DNA from: Paenibacillus albidus | GTDB lineage: Bacteria > Bacillota > Bacilli > Paenibacillales > Paenibacillaceae | NCBI RefSeq assembly: GCF_014644435.1 | Contig: NZ_BMKR01000024.1 | Location: 42,247-106,246 of the forward strand | DNA length: 64,000 nucleotides | Reading direction: 5' to 3' | Made by a program: the position numbers and the translations under genes | Shown here: one piece after another, positions 8,354-15,653 of the stretch | Layout of the letters: the number at the start of each line of letters is the position of its first letter | Position numbering within the stretch: position 1 is the stretch's first letter | Notes under the pieces: generated by a model | Told to the model about the DNA's origin: nothing | Databases searched by the model: none | Seen by the model: only the letters and a program-made list of their open reading frames with translations

Positions 8354-9475
8354 ATGCTAACGATTCCCGTTCACACACTAGAATTGAAAGGAACAAGCTA
8401 TGAAATAGGATATAAGCTAGGCAACCTCATTTCAGAAAACACAGCACACAAGATCGCTCATACTCGTACACTTGAAGGCTTCGGTCTAACCGATTATAAA
8501 GACGCAGTCAAGCTATTCGATGAGTGGTGCCCAGGCATATCGGAAGAAATTTCCGGCTTTGCCGATGCATTAAAGGTTAATACCAAGCAAATCGCTTACT
8601 ACACCATGACGTATTTGCTGCCGCGATGCAGTCAGATTGCCTTGCTGCCAAATATGACAGCACAGAATATGCCATTGTTGGCTCGCAATTATGAATTCAA
8701 TCATCAGAGCGAGGATTTTGTGTTAGTCAGAACCTCCGTTACAGGTAAATATACGCACATGGGTACAAGTACAATGAGCTTTGGCAGAGACGACGGTTTC
8801 AATGAGCATGGACTTGCTGTAACGATGAGTGCTTGCGGCTTTCCCGTTGGGGCTGTACCTTTTTTACGAGCTCCTAAAATCAAAGGATTACATTTCTGGG
8901 CGGCTATTCGGGCGTTACTGGAAAATTGTAAAAATGTCGAAGAATCACTTTATTATTTGAAAGAAATGCCTATCGCCTGTAATGTTAATTTGATGCTGCT
9001 CGATAAAAACGGGAACGCCGCCTTGTTTGAAACGATGGACGGCAAACAAGCAACGAAGCAAATATGTCCGTCTTCACAAGAGCAGTTTCTCTGGGCTACC
9101 AATCACCCAGTTCTTCCGCCATTAGTTCAATATGAGCCCCAGGCTGCCATTCATTCCTTGCAGCGAGGGGAATGGATCGTTTCCCAACTGGTAGGAGCAT
9201 CGGCAATAACGAATAAACAGCTAAAGGAGATGCTGTTGTCCAAATACCCCAATGGGCTGTGTTCCCATTATTTTGAGGATTACTTCGGTACAACCAAAAG
9301 CATGGTGTTCTCCCCTGCGGACGGTATAATAGAGCTATGCTGGGGCGGCAGAGCGGAGAATGGCTGGCATACTTATGATATAAAACAAGCAATACCAGAC
9401 TCATCAACCACTATCCAGATTAGCATGGAGAGAGCGGACAAAGCTATGTTCGGCTACCAATCCTTGCAGAGTTGA
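8354..9475 (+). CDS. C45-family peptidase / acyl-CoA:6-APA acyltransferase-like Ntn hydrolase
   Basis: The 373-residue protein matches the acyltransferase/C45 peptidase group of N-terminal nucleophile hydrolases. The N-terminal ELKGTSYEIGYKLG is the usual lead-in. The probable nucleophile is Cys93 in LPRCSQIAL, which autocatalytic cleavage would expose. LLARNYEF and the later MSACGFPVG and WATNHPV segments match the fold. Such enzymes cleave or transfer acyl groups on peptides or beta-lactam-like amides; the substrate here is unknown. The start follows a strong AAGGAGGAGACAGG. It lies three bases before the AraC-type regulator in the longer reading of that gene, so the two form one operon. 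It carries no signal peptide and is presumably cytosolic. Confidence 0.8.
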   Translation: MLTIPVHTLELKGTSYEIGYKLGNLISENTAHKIAHTRTLEGFGLTDYKDAVKLFDEWCPGISEEISGFADALKVNTKQIAYYTMTYLLPRCSQIALLPNMTAQNMPLLARNYEFNHQSEDFVLVRTSVTGKYTHMGTSTMSFGRDDGFNEHGLAVTMSACGFPVGAVPFLRAPKIKGLHFWAAIRALLENCKNVEESLYYLKEMPIACNVNLMLLDKNGNAALFETMDGKQATKQICPSSQEQFLWATNHPVLPPLVQYEPQAAIHSLQRGEWIVSQLVGASAITNKQLKEMLLSKYPNGLCSHYFEDYFGTTKSMVFSPADGIIELCWGGRAENGWHTYDIKQAIPDSSTTIQISMERADKAMFGYQSLQS

Positions 9476-9493
9476 CCGATGGAGGGATTCAGA

Positions 9494-10369
9494 TTGGACT
9501 ACCGGCTGGCGTTAGAGCAGGCGATCATCTACATCGAAGACAGGCTTGGCGAAGCGATCAAAGTGGAGGAGGTTGCTCAGGTAGCAGGATACTCCTACTA
9601 TCATTTGAACCGCCAATTCACCGCTATATTGGGGGAAAGCATCGGCAGTTACATCAAGAAACGGCGGCTAGCCAATTCTGCAAAAGCTTTGCTTTACACC
9701 AACAACAAAATTATAGATATTGCGCTGGAACACGGCTTTGAGTCCGCCGAGTCATTTAGCCGCGCGTTTAAATTCGTATATAAGGCCAGTCCGCAGGAAT
9801 ATCGCGTCAATCGACTGGACACCTTCATTGCTTCCAAGACCAAATTGCACGCTCATTTATTGGAGCATCTAACGTGCAACGTTACCGTACATCCTGTCAT
9901 TGTAGAACTGCCTGAGACGAAGGTCGCCGGAATACGCGGTGAAACGACGCTCAAGGATAACAAACTAGCCGAACTTTGGCAGGAATTCAACAAAATCTCC
10001 ACTAGAATTCCCTATCGTTCACTTAATGGACGAGGATTTGGCATCTGCGAGGCTTGTCATGAAAATAGCCTGTACTCCATGAGCGATGAGGTGCTATTCA
10101 CGGAGGTTGCTGGCATCGAAGTGGATTCTTTTGATGGACTTCCTTCAACCTTTGTGCAAAAAGTAATTCCTGAGGGGTGCTACGCCGTATTCACTCACAC
10201 AGGCACGCTGCGTATGCTTCCTCAGACGTTCCATTACATATGGGGAACGTGGTTCCTTAACACGAAAGAGGAAATGGACGATCGGGAGGACTTTGAGCTA
10301 TACGATCAACGATATTTGGGGTATGACAATCCTGATTCTAAAATAGATTTGTACATTCCGATTAAATAA
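9494..10369 (+). CDS. AraC-family regulator with GyrI-like effector domain
   Basis: An N-terminal AraC/XylS double helix-turn-helix (residues 1-105) runs from YRLALEQAIIYIEDRLGE through VAGYSYYHLNRQFTAILGESIGSY to ALEHGFESAESFSRAFKFVYKASPQEYR. The C-terminal half (about 125-291) resembles the GyrI-like small-molecule-binding module of SoxS/Rob-type regulators. TTG at 9494 is chosen because GGAGGG sits seven bases upstream; an ATG at 9479 gives five more residues but has no good site. It follows the C45-type enzyme with almost no gap and probably controls that operon, perhaps sensing a hydrophobic or acyl compound. The effector is unknown. A 10-bp stem terminator lies 58 bases after the stop. 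Confidence 0.85.
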   Translation: MDYRLALEQAIIYIEDRLGEAIKVEEVAQVAGYSYYHLNRQFTAILGESIGSYIKKRRLANSAKALLYTNNKIIDIALEHGFESAESFSRAFKFVYKASPQEYRVNRLDTFIASKTKLHAHLLEHLTCNVTVHPVIVELPETKVAGIRGETTLKDNKLAELWQEFNKISTRIPYRSLNGRGFGICEACHENSLYSMSDEVLFTEVAGIEVDSFDGLPSTFVQKVIPEGCYAVFTHTGTLRMLPQTFHYIWGTWFLNTKEEMDDREDFELYDQRYLGYDNPDSKIDLYIPIK

Positions 10370-10426
10370 GGTTCATAAATCACTGGTGCAGTTTTGATTG
10401 ATAGAGTGGTGTAGACCGAATTGCAA

Positions 10427-10455
10427 AAGCCCAAGCGTTGAATAAGCTTGGGCTT
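10427..10455 (+). terminator. Terminator after the AraC-type gene
   Basis: A perfect 10-bp stem AAGCCCAAGC / GCTTGGGCTT with a 9-base loop follows the plus-strand operon. The tail CTATTTAT is only moderately U-rich. Confidence 0.7.
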
Positions 10456-10514
10456 CTATTTATAGGTAAATGTGGCTTTCAGACATTATTCATGAATCAA
10501 CAACGCACAGCACT

Positions 10515-10525
10515 CACTCCACATG
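10515..10525. repeat. Left copy of an 11-bp direct repeat shared with the rlmD 3' end
   Basis: CACTCCACATG occurs here and at 15691-15701 inside the 3' end of rlmD, at the codons for HVE near the C-terminus. Both copies are in the same orientation. They bracket the frameshifted hydrolase, LytTR, MerR-ClpP and recombinase-fragment genes. This could be an att scar, since integration at the 3' end of rum-type methyltransferase genes is known for serine-recombinase elements. It could also be chance, because 11 bp is short. Confidence 0.35.
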
Positions 10526-10551
10526 TATGGGTTGCTCAAAATAGACAGTTC

Positions 10552-10570
10552 AGATGTGGCAGTATTCGCT
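10552..10570. repeat. Left copy of a 19-bp near-perfect direct repeat
   Basis: AGATGTGGCAGTATTCGCT differs by one base from AGATGTGACAGTATTCGCT at 15552-15570, just upstream of the truncated recombinase. The copies have the same orientation and lie 5.0 kb apart. They probably belong to the ends of a former mobile element. Confidence 0.5.
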
Positions 10571-10591
10571 ACCCGGTTACGGAACAGCTTC

Positions 10592-11906
10592 TCAATACGT
10601 CGCTTTTGGAGCAAACTGACCTTGATTCTTTAGAGCATAGTCAAAAAAACGAAGGATAAGTTCATTTTGAGTTTCAATCGCGTAATATTTATCGATATCT
10701 GCTTTTCCGCCTTGCAACAGGTTTGCCAATATGGGCGAGAATAAAGGTAGATCGGTTAAACTTAAATGTTTTGCGCCTTTAAAATGAACGTTGTATGCAC
10801 CTTTAAAATTTTTATTCGAAATTCTATTCGCGATATACGGAAGATACGAAGAACTGCTGTCGAGCTGTATCCACACATCATCCGAATAAACATTAAGAAG
10901 CGGGATGGTGAAAGCTTCGGATTTTGCAGTTAATTCGTTCGTAACTTTATCATACACAAGCTCACTAAAGAACGGAGCATCTATATTTACTACGGCGTCA
11001 ATGTCATCGCGTTCTCTGCTCAGTGCTACGCTTGCCGCCCCCCCCCATAGAATGACCGAACACACCTATTTTCTGTGTATCGATGCGTTCATATACAGAA
11101 TCTTTTTTTTGCCCGGCTTGATCCAGAATCGTATCCATGACAAAATCCATATCATCCGTTCGCAATTTCATCCATTTTTGAGTAAGCTCGAAAAACTCAC
11201 CAAGCGAATAAACCCCTTCTTTATTTGCATTGTTGACTTCTTGCATGTACTCGGGATTAACCGTCACGACCTTTCCATCCTCGGAGACGGTATAAAAAGA
11301 ATGATAGGGATGGTCAATGGAAACGACGACATAACCGTGGCTCGCAAGTTCTGTAAAGGTAGAAGTGTTGCTTGCTTTAATACCGAATGCTCCGTGGGAG
11401 AACACAAGCAAAGGATAGGTTCCGTCTGCCTGATCAGGAAACCAAAATTCCACGTTAACAAACCGATTGTCTTCCTGATCCGTAAATTCTTCGATACGAT
11501 TCTTGTCCACATAGCTGTAAGTGGCGGTCGCCACTGCATACGGACCTGTCACTTGCGGCAGCCTATACTGTGGAAAAAGTAAAACAGGAACCAGGGTAAC
11601 GACAACGGTCAGTGCTAACAAAAGGAATTTCCATACCGTAGAAAAAGCTTTGTAACGCGGAGTGTGTGTTTGTTTGCGTAGGAGCACAAGCATTTCCTTG
11701 AACGCTAATATAAAGAGCAAGCCTGCAAATAGCCCCCAAGTGTACTCCCATACGATAACTTTCCCCAAGATCAGCATCATGAATCCTATAAACATTGCAA
11801 TTCTCGTCCAACTCTTTATCTTGCTGCGGCTTTGCTTGGTTGCAATGGAATAAACGGCAATTGCCAGCTCGAAGACTAACGTAACAACAAGTATTAAAAT
11901 CTCCAT
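10592..11906 (-). pseudogene. Membrane-anchored alpha/beta-hydrolase, frameshifted at a 9-base C run
   Basis: The N-terminal part (ATG 11904-11906) has three or four membrane spans in about 120 residues, then a secreted or periplasm-facing alpha/beta-hydrolase of the platelet-activating-factor acetylhydrolase-like group (LLVFSHGAFG oxyanion region, then DHPYHS). It reaches the nucleophile elbow GHSMGG and then shifts out of frame. The remainder (10592-11065) resumes AASVALSRERDD and includes the candidate catalytic Asp and His (KGAKHLSL). The run of nine C at 11038-11046 is one base too long. Removing one gives 437 codons in a single frame. It could be a pseudogene, a phase-variable switch or a sequencing error. 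A promoter and LytTR-like operator lie upstream. Confidence 0.8.
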
Positions 11907-11944
11907 ATGATCTCTCTGCTCCTCGTCCAACTTTTTATGAGTTC

Positions 11945-11973
11945 ATTATAAAAAATGGCCGAGCAGGTGTATA
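11945..11973 (-). promoter_or_regulatory. Promoter of the frameshifted hydrolase
   Basis: On the minus strand TATACA, 17 bases, then TATAAT (11945-11950) precedes the ATG at 11906. The -10 is consensus and the -35 matches four of six positions, which fits an activator-dependent promoter. Confidence 0.6.
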
Positions 11974-11981
11974 CGCATAAA

Positions 11982-12013
11982 CGATAAGCTGTAGGTGAGA
12001 GCCAATAAGTTGT
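11982..12013 (-). promoter_or_regulatory. Putative LytTR-binding direct repeat
   Basis: On the minus strand ACAACTTATTG (12003-12013) and ACAGCTTATCG (11982-11992) are spaced exactly 21 bp apart, just upstream of the -35. Two roughly 9-bp imperfect direct repeats two helical turns apart are the known arrangement of LytTR-domain binding sites. A LytTR gene lies 0.5 kb upstream, so it is the likely regulator. Confidence 0.55.
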
Positions 12014-12084
12014 AGAAAACAACGCAAAGCTGTGTACTTACGCTGCGAATACGGCTTTTTTGGGGAGCGGTTTGTGTATATCTT

Positions 12085-12513
12085 CTAAACCTCGTTTTTA
12101 AATGTTTTTAGTCTTTCATTGATCTTTTGAGCTTCCTTTTTGTCATTCTTATACGTCAGTAGGCGAACGATAGCATATACTGCGGCAATTTGCAAAGCAA
12201 ATAATAGTATACCGAAAGTGCCGTATACGAGATTCAATATGACAGCCAGAGAAATTAATAGGGCTTCCAGAAAAAAGAAATGTAAAATCACCCGGAGGCG
12301 CATTTTATTCTCGCTAATCGCATGTGGCGTATATAAAATGATTCCGGTCAAAGCACCCAGAAAACAGAAAGCCATAATTGTAAAAATCGTCTTTAATTCG
12401 AAACTTGCATCAGGAGCATAGATTTGCCGCAAAACAGTGATGATTATAATGATGGAGGCGAATATAATTAAGAAATCTCTAATCGTTTCTTTTATAAGCT
12501 CGGAATACTTCAT
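12085..12513 (-). CDS. DUF3021 family membrane protein
   Basis: The 142-residue protein has four closely spaced membrane segments (about residues 10-28, 42-60, 75-95 and 100-120) and a charged C-terminal tail KNDKKEAQKINERLKTF. DUF3021 proteins are small membrane partners of LytTR regulators and are thought to hold the regulator at the membrane in an inactive state. The start MKYSELIKETIRDF follows AAAGGGGGACC. It lies 13 bases downstream of the LytTR gene on the same strand, the usual LytTR regulatory-system arrangement. The family assignment comes from size, topology and neighbour. The inhibitory role is taken from characterised systems and not shown here. Confidence 0.8.
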   Translation of the reverse strand: MKYSELIKETIRDFLIIFASIIIIITVLRQIYAPDASFELKTIFTIMAFCFLGALTGIILYTPHAISENKMRLRVILHFFFLEALLISLAVILNLVYGTFGILLFALQIAAVYAIVRLLTYKNDKKEAQKINERLKTFKNEV

Positions 12514-12526
12514 ATAGGTCCCCCTT

Positions 12527-12964
12527 TTATAATCCAAGCATTTGTTTAAGCATTGGCACATACTGCCGTGATATGACTACCTTTTCCCCGTTATCCAATA
12601 ATGCTTGAAAACGGCCGCTGATCGAAGGATGAATACTGGCAATCTTAGCTATATTTAGAATGGTCGATTTGGAGGCGCGAAAACAATGTTTCTCTTTGCA
12701 AAGTTCCTCCAGTTCATAAAGCTTTAGTTTGACTTCATGAACGTTGTTCTTACCATACGCAAACACTTTTCCGTCAACAGCTTCAAAATAATAAATATCA
12801 CTAAGTTTGATGCGGCTGATCTTATCCTCATGATAACCAAGTATAATGAGCGTTTCGGTTTTTAGTTTATTAACGAGCTCATGTATTTCTTCGTCTACTT
12901 GGTGACACCTGATGCGGATCTCCTCTTCTTCTGTATGGTCTATTACTTCGATGGAAATTTTGAT
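12527..12964 (-). CDS. LytTR-type DNA-binding regulator
   Basis: A LytTR DNA-binding domain occupies the C-terminal 100 residues: ISRIKLSDIYYFEAVDGKVFAYGKN, CFRASKSTILNIAKIASIHPSISGRFQALLDNGEKVVISRQY. The N-terminal 45 residues (KISIEVIDHTEEEEIRIRCHQVDEE) are typical of DUF3021-linked regulators. The natural start lies at 12962-12964, where GAGGGTGATTCT stands at perfect spacing, but the codon is ATC instead of ATG. A longer in-frame ATG at 13030 gives 22 unrelated residues. Either translation starts at ATC, or the start codon has mutated and the gene is impaired, or the longer form is used. It probably acts on the direct repeat at 11982-12013 in front of the hydrolase. Confidence 0.75.
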   Translation of the reverse strand: MKISIEVIDHTEEEEIRIRCHQVDEEIHELVNKLKTETLIILGYHEDKISRIKLSDIYYFEAVDGKVFAYGKNNVHEVKLKLYELEELCKEKHCFRASKSTILNIAKIASIHPSISGRFQALLDNGEKVVISRQYVPMLKQMLGL

Positions 12965-13030
12965 AGAATCACCCTCGGAAATTCGAATTAAACTTGGCAA
13001 TAAGAAGTTGAAAGTAAAACCCATAAACAC

Positions 13031-13417
13031 ATCATAATTTCCAAATTACTCAATTACCTTTTCTGAATCCTGTTACTTTTTTCGACTTCAAGACCTATGA
13101 ATCCTTCTAAGAGAACCATTTTCTCCAAAATTCACCTTAATTCCGGACTAAAAAAGAGAGCTATCCAAGGACGCTCTCATCAAAATTTCCTACAAATGAA
13201 TTTATTACTCTCTCATTTACTATTCTCTGACATATCTACACACTCGACGTCAAAACCAAGGTCCAGCACGACGAAACCTCGATTTTGTCCTTCAGCACCT
13301 TATTTTTGAAATCAGCGCCATCCTTCGTGAAGGTCATAAAACCCGCAAAGTGTTGAAAACAAAGGATTTCTACGTATCTATTCGTTGCATTCCTCCCTTG
13401 GGGTGGACTTTTTTATT
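13031..13417. other. Intergenic stretch with gene remnants
   Basis: There is no intact gene here. On the minus strand a short open piece at about 13218-13300 reads like a C-terminal tail (GFVVLDLGFDVECVDMSENSK, then stop) with broken frames upstream, and a hairpin terminator at 13156-13177 follows it. This looks like the end of a decayed gene. Confidence 0.4.
13151..13177 (-). terminator. Short hairpin terminator, minus strand
   Basis: A stem GAGAGC / GCTCTC with an 10-base loop is followed on the minus strand by TTTTTTAG. It would serve the decayed minus-strand gene remnant just to the right. Confidence 0.45.
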
Positions 13418-13470
13418 TTGACAAACGAATACCGTTACAGTAAACTGTAACCAATACAGTAAAGTGTAAC
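13418..13470 (+). promoter_or_regulatory. Promoter with overlapping MerR-type operators
   Basis: TTGACA (13418-13423), 17 bases, then TAAACT (13441-13446) form a good promoter. The dyad GTTACAGTAAACTGTAAC (13434-13451) overlaps the -10. A related copy, AATACAGTAAAGTGTAAC, lies at 13453-13470, 19 bp further on. Both precede the MerR gene, so autorepression by the MerR product is the simple reading. Confidence 0.7.
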
Positions 13471-13501
13471 ACATACATTTGAATGTCATTGGAGGTGTAC
13501 C

Positions 13502-13918
13502 ATGAATAGCTATACCGCTAAACAAATAGCTGAAATTCTCCAACAAGATGATCCACGCATGAATCTGCGAACGGTAAGGTACTACACTCAAATTGGTATG
13601 GTACCGCCCCTTGAATTAGTGGGTAACAAAAGGGTTTACACAGATAGCCACATCAATTACTTTCGCGCAATTATTACCTTATCAAGAACCGGGGAAACCT
13701 TGGCTTCCATTCAAGAGACATTGAAAAAACTTTCCTTGGAGGACATCGAAAAAATAAGTCAGCAATTAACATTGTATGAATCCAGCCGAATTATTGAAAA
13801 CGAAACTCTAAAGATAACGGACGATGTCATTATAACGATTAGCCCTCGAATTTCTGCGGAGTTAAAACAAAAAGTCATTGATTCAGTATCTCAAGCACTA
13901 AGGGGTGAAAATCAATAA
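13502..13918 (+). CDS. MerR-family transcriptional regulator
   Basis: The protein has 138 residues. The N-terminal 70 residues form a MerR winged helix-turn-helix (YTAKQIAEIL, then LRTVRYYTQIGMVPPLE, then KRVYTDSHINYFRAIITLSRTG). A dimerisation helix at about 75-105 follows (LASIQETLKKLSLEDIEKIS). The last 30 residues (DDVIITISPRISAELKQKVIDSV) show no metal-binding Cys pattern, so the signal is not an obvious metal. The start follows GGAGGTGTACC. It heads an operon of four genes: its stop overlaps the next ATG (TAATG), and a ClpP gene and a small gene follow. It probably controls its own promoter through the paired dyads upstream. Confidence 0.85.
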   Translation: MNSYTAKQIAEILQQDDPRMNLRTVRYYTQIGMVPPLELVGNKRVYTDSHINYFRAIITLSRTGETLASIQETLKKLSLEDIEKISQQLTLYESSRIIENETLKITDDVIITISPRISAELKQKVIDSVSQALRGENQ

Positions 13919-14424
13919 TGCTCGACATTAAATTAGCCAAGTCAAAGATGGAGAACGAAGAAGGTATGAATCATCTTTGGGTTCAGTTATTTCAGGATGA
14001 AAAAGTTCAACCCCAAAAGTCGGAAATCCAAATACAACTACCAAAAGGTATCTACCGTTCGAATAACCTTAATGGTTTTGTTGAGAATGAACGAGAACAC
14101 ATTGTAGTTGATGCCTTCGACCAAGATGTTATCATAGAAATCTTTACCCAAGATGCGATTCAATGTGGTGAAATGACAATCGTAGTAAGCTTATTGACAG
14201 CCGAGACTACGATAAGCAAAGAAATTCGGATTCAAATAGTCGAAGAAGATGAAATGGATATGGTTGAGATTGACGAACAAGTTGTCGAACGAATCAAAGA
14301 GTTAAGCAATGCCGCTCCAACCTACGATGCGGAAACAAATATTGTATCAATTCAACCAAGGATACTGGAGAAAAGGGACAATGAGTATTCGCACTTAGAA
14401 AAGAAATATCGCATTGACTACTGA
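13918..14424 (+). CDS. Unrecognised protein between MerR and ClpP genes
   Basis: The 168-residue acidic protein is translationally coupled to the MerR gene (ATG overlaps TAA). The sequence alternates hydrophobic and polar residues (EIQIQLPKGIYRSN, EHIVVDAFDQDVIIEIF, EMTIVVSLLTAE, KEIRIQIVEEDE), suggesting a beta-sandwich of about 110 residues. An acidic helical linker (VEIDEQVVERIKEL) and a tail follow. No catalytic motif, membrane segment or signal peptide is visible. Its position next to a dedicated ClpP suggests a substrate, an adaptor or a sensor of the same system. That is inference from context alone; I do not recognise the family. Confidence 0.75.
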   Translation: MLDIKLAKSKMENEEGMNHLWVQLFQDEKVQPQKSEIQIQLPKGIYRSNNLNGFVENEREHIVVDAFDQDVIIEIFTQDAIQCGEMTIVVSLLTAETTISKEIRIQIVEEDEMDMVEIDEQVVERIKELSNAAPTYDAETNIVSIQPRILEKRDNEYSHLEKKYRIDY

Positions 14425-14443
14425 TGATGAAGGGGGTATAGCC

Positions 14444-15028
14444 ATGAATCTGATTCCTTATGTTGTCGAGCAATCCTCTAGGGGTGAAAGAGCCTACGAT
14501 ATTTACTCTAGGCTCCTGCAAGACCGCATCTTATTTGTGTCCGGAGAAATTACCGACGATGTTGCCAATAGCGTCATAGCACAGCTTCTATACTTAGATG
14601 CTATGGATTCGGAAAAGGACATTAACATGTACATCAACTCACCGGGCGGTTCCATTACAGCAGGCATGGGAATCTACGATGCCATGCATTTAGTAAAGGC
14701 TGATGTAACAACACTATGTGTTGGAATGGCGGCTTCAATGGGTGCCTTTTTATTGGCAAATGGAGCGAAAGGTAAGCGGCTTGCACTTCCTAACAGTGAA
14801 ATCATGATTCACCAACCTCTCGGCGGAGCGCGAGGTCAAGCAACTGATATTGAAATAAGCGCCAAACGCATTATTCGATTACGAGATAAAATAAACAAGA
14901 TATTATCTCAACAAACAGGCCAAGTACTTGAGAAGATTGAAAGAGATACCGACAGAGACAACTTTATGGATGCCCACGAAGCAAAGGCATACGGGTTAAT
15001 TGACAAAGTGATACATGTAGCACAATAA
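14444..15028 (+). CDS. clpP: ClpP-type serine protease (accessory paralogue)
   Basis: The 194-residue ClpP has the complete catalytic triad: Ser98 in GMAASMGAFLL, His123 in IHQPLGG and Asp172 in DRDNFMDAHEA. NSPGGSITAGMGIYDAM is also typical. ClpP forms a tetradecameric chamber that needs a Clp ATPase (ClpX, ClpC or ClpA) to feed it; none is encoded nearby, so it would borrow the host's. The start at 14444 (MNLIPYVVEQSSRGERAYDIYSRLL) follows AAGGGGG. The gene overlaps nothing and is 19 bases behind the unknown protein. Being in a MerR-led accessory operon beside recombinase debris, it is probably a second ClpP rather than the housekeeping copy, though the window alone cannot prove that another exists. 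Confidence 0.9.
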   Translation: MNLIPYVVEQSSRGERAYDIYSRLLQDRILFVSGEITDDVANSVIAQLLYLDAMDSEKDINMYINSPGGSITAGMGIYDAMHLVKADVTTLCVGMAASMGAFLLANGAKGKRLALPNSEIMIHQPLGGARGQATDIEISAKRIIRLRDKINKILSQQTGQVLEKIERDTDRDNFMDAHEAKAYGLIDKVIHVAQ

Positions 15029-15036
15029 AGAACGGA

Positions 15037-15228
15037 TTGGTGGTAAGGTGCGTGGATAATAAAGAACTCGAATACACCGTTGAGTACCAAGACAGTTACG
15101 GTGTAATTTATTTTGAAAATATCAAAGCGTCTGACCTATCCGATGCAAAAATGCAAATCCGCCAAAGATTCCCTGATGTTTCTATTAGAGCAGTTACCGT
15201 TATTCCACACGATAATGGAGATGAATAA
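15037..15228 (+). CDS. Small unknown protein at the end of the MerR-ClpP operon
   Basis: The frame encodes up to 63 residues beginning eight bases after clpP. Possible starts are TTG 15037, GTG 15040 or GTG 15052, none with a strong ribosome-binding site. The GTG at 15052 gives VDNKELEYTVEYQD and looks most natural. The sequence ELEYTVEYQDSYGVIYFENI then SDAKMQIRQRFPDVSIRAVTVIP suggests a compact beta-beta-alpha-beta fold. The operon terminator follows 13 bases after the stop, so the gene belongs to the same transcript. It has no recognised family. It could be an adaptor or modulator of the ClpP, but nothing in the sequence shows that. Confidence 0.55.
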   Translation: MVVRCVDNKELEYTVEYQDSYGVIYFENIKASDLSDAKMQIRQRFPDVSIRAVTVIPHDNGDE

Positions 15229-15234
15229 GTTTAA

Positions 15235-15525
15235 CTATAAGAGACCGCGCATATATTGGCGGTCTTTTGTACGCACATTCGATTTGAAAAAACCGTAGAA
15301 GACAACATCAAACATTCCTCGTTCAGCATCACTCATGAGACGTTTCAATTCGTGATGTTGGGAGGTACTCGTGCCAGTAATGCCTTCATCAGCATACACG
15401 TCAGCTAATTCCCACCCTTTTTCTTTTATATAGTTTTCAAAGAACGACACCTGACTTTCGAGGCTATCCTTTTGACTATCGAGTCCTGTACTTACCCTTG
15501 CATAAATGGCACATCTCATGCGCAT
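15235..15525 (-). pseudogene. Serine recombinase, N-terminal fragment
   Basis: The 96-codon fragment begins MRMRCAIYARVSTGLDSQKDSLESQ, with the catalytic Ser of the resolvase/invertase family in YARVST, and continues with GWELADVYADEGITGTSTSQHHELKRLMSDAERGMFDVV. After that the sequence diverges (FYGFFKSN) and stops inside the MerR-ClpP terminator. Large serine recombinases have 450-550 residues, so at least 80% is gone. The ATG at 15525 or the one at 15519 may be used; AAAGGGGGAGA precedes both. It is a relic of the integrase that probably brought the neighbouring accessory genes, ending 129 bases from the 3' end of rlmD. The fragment may retain no activity. Confidence 0.85.
15242..15268 (+). 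terminator. Terminator of the MerR-ClpP operon
   Basis: A 7-bp stem AGACCGC / GCGGTCT with a 10-base loop is followed by TTTTGT. The last codons of the truncated recombinase on the other strand lie within this hairpin, showing that the operon end now abuts foreign sequence. Confidence 0.75.
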
Positions 15526-15551
15526 TCTCCCCCTTTGGAAGCATGTTTTTG

Positions 15552-15570
15552 AGATGTGACAGTATTCGCT
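15552..15570. repeat. Right copy of the 19-bp direct repeat
   Basis: AGATGTGACAGTATTCGCT lies 27 bases upstream of the recombinase fragment and matches 18 of 19 bases at 10552-10570. An 11-bp repeat, CACTCCACATG, follows at 15691-15701 within rlmD. Confidence 0.5.
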
Positions 15571-15653
15571 TGTTTATGTGTGGACGTTCACAATGACGGT
15601 TCAACAGAAATCAGTTACAACTTTCAAAACCCACTAAAAACAAGGGGCGTAGC

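Noticed and set aside
10438..10659. 73-codon plus-strand ORF after the AraC terminator
   Set aside because: It begins inside the terminator hairpin and overlaps the hydrolase end and repeat copies; no site or motif.
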